In this document: piece after piece, positions 41,476 to 41,478 of the stretch
Position numbering within the stretch: the first letter of the stretch is position 1
How the letters are laid out: each line of letters starts with the position of its first letter
DNA from: Bacillota bacterium
GTDB lineage: Bacteria > Bacillota > Clostridia > Oscillospirales > Oscillospiraceae
Assembly (NCBI GenBank): GCA_021768085.1
Contig: JAETOJ010000025.1
Coordinates: 1-41,478, forward strand
DNA length: 41,478 bases
Reading direction: 5' to 3'
Position numbers and translations under genes: made by a program
Notes under the pieces: generated by a model
Told to the model about the DNA's origin: nothing
Database searches by the model: none
Seen by the model: the letters and a program-made list of their open reading frames with translations, nothing else

Positions 41476-41478
41476 TGC

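Overview
The window looks like a chromosome segment of a high-GC anaerobic Firmicute of the Clostridia, most likely the Oscillospiraceae (Flavonifractor/Lawsonibacter-like gut bacteria). That placement is inferred. The supporting signs are AGGAGG-type ribosome sites, sigma-A promoters (TTGACA-N17-TATAAT), intrinsic terminators, a biotin-dependent Na+-pumping decarboxylase, a clostridial 2[4Fe-4S] ferredoxin, a DUF2975/Xre pair, and serine-recombinase elements typical of that group. No taxonomic search was possible.

Layout. (1) Bases 1-2280 are a decayed junction. They hold the 3' end of a large serine recombinase with its terminator, a truncated small mobile-element gene, a TetR gene with a single-base frameshift but an intact promoter and palindromic operator, and the broken end of an S-layer (SLH) surface protein. 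(2) Bases 2340-5610 are a sulfur/redox unit: thioredoxin, a single-domain rhodanese and a CoA-disulfide-reductase-rhodanese fusion, convergent with a Crp/Fnr-type regulator. An inverted repeat sits at about -41 of the thioredoxin promoter. (3) Bases 5580-14360 hold a secreted FG-GAP protein behind a structured leader, a small helical protein, an HxlR regulator with a candidate operator, a uridine phosphorylase/RhaD-like aldolase pair, a lipoprotein and a membrane protein, an Xre/DUF2975 pair, a CPBP protease and a sirtuin. (4) Bases 14424-20353 are energy metabolism on the minus strand: ferredoxin, then PEP carboxykinase, then the oxaloacetate decarboxylase alpha, gamma, biotin-carrier and beta subunits. 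PckA interconverts PEP and oxaloacetate. The decarboxylase turns oxaloacetate into pyruvate and CO2 while exporting Na+. (5) Bases 20355-24031 encode a ClpC-like unfoldase without the N domain and a flavin oxidoreductase fused to a Rieske domain.

(6) Bases 24033-31535 form the most interesting region. A divergent TetR gene faces a tightly coupled five-gene operon: a GlpA-like dehydrogenase with an added BON-like N-domain, a second FAD/NAD oxidoreductase, a DUF1667 protein, an FGGY sugar/polyol kinase, and a flavoprotein of the alkyl-DHAP synthase type. The promoter is followed at once by a 22-bp palindrome, a good candidate TetR operator. The operon looks like an inducible pathway that phosphorylates and oxidises a glycerol-like or ether-glycerol substrate. 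The substrate is unknown.

(7) From about 31.8 kb to the window end is a prophage or prophage-like element: an AT-rich FRG-domain gene (candidate anti-phage or lysogenic-conversion gene), a small conserved protein, an Xre repressor on the opposite strand, two overlapping large serine recombinases, small accessory genes, an endolysin, a holin and a tail-fibre protein. A structured intergenic element lies just outside it at about 31.58-31.71 kb. No CRISPR array, rRNA or tRNA gene was found.
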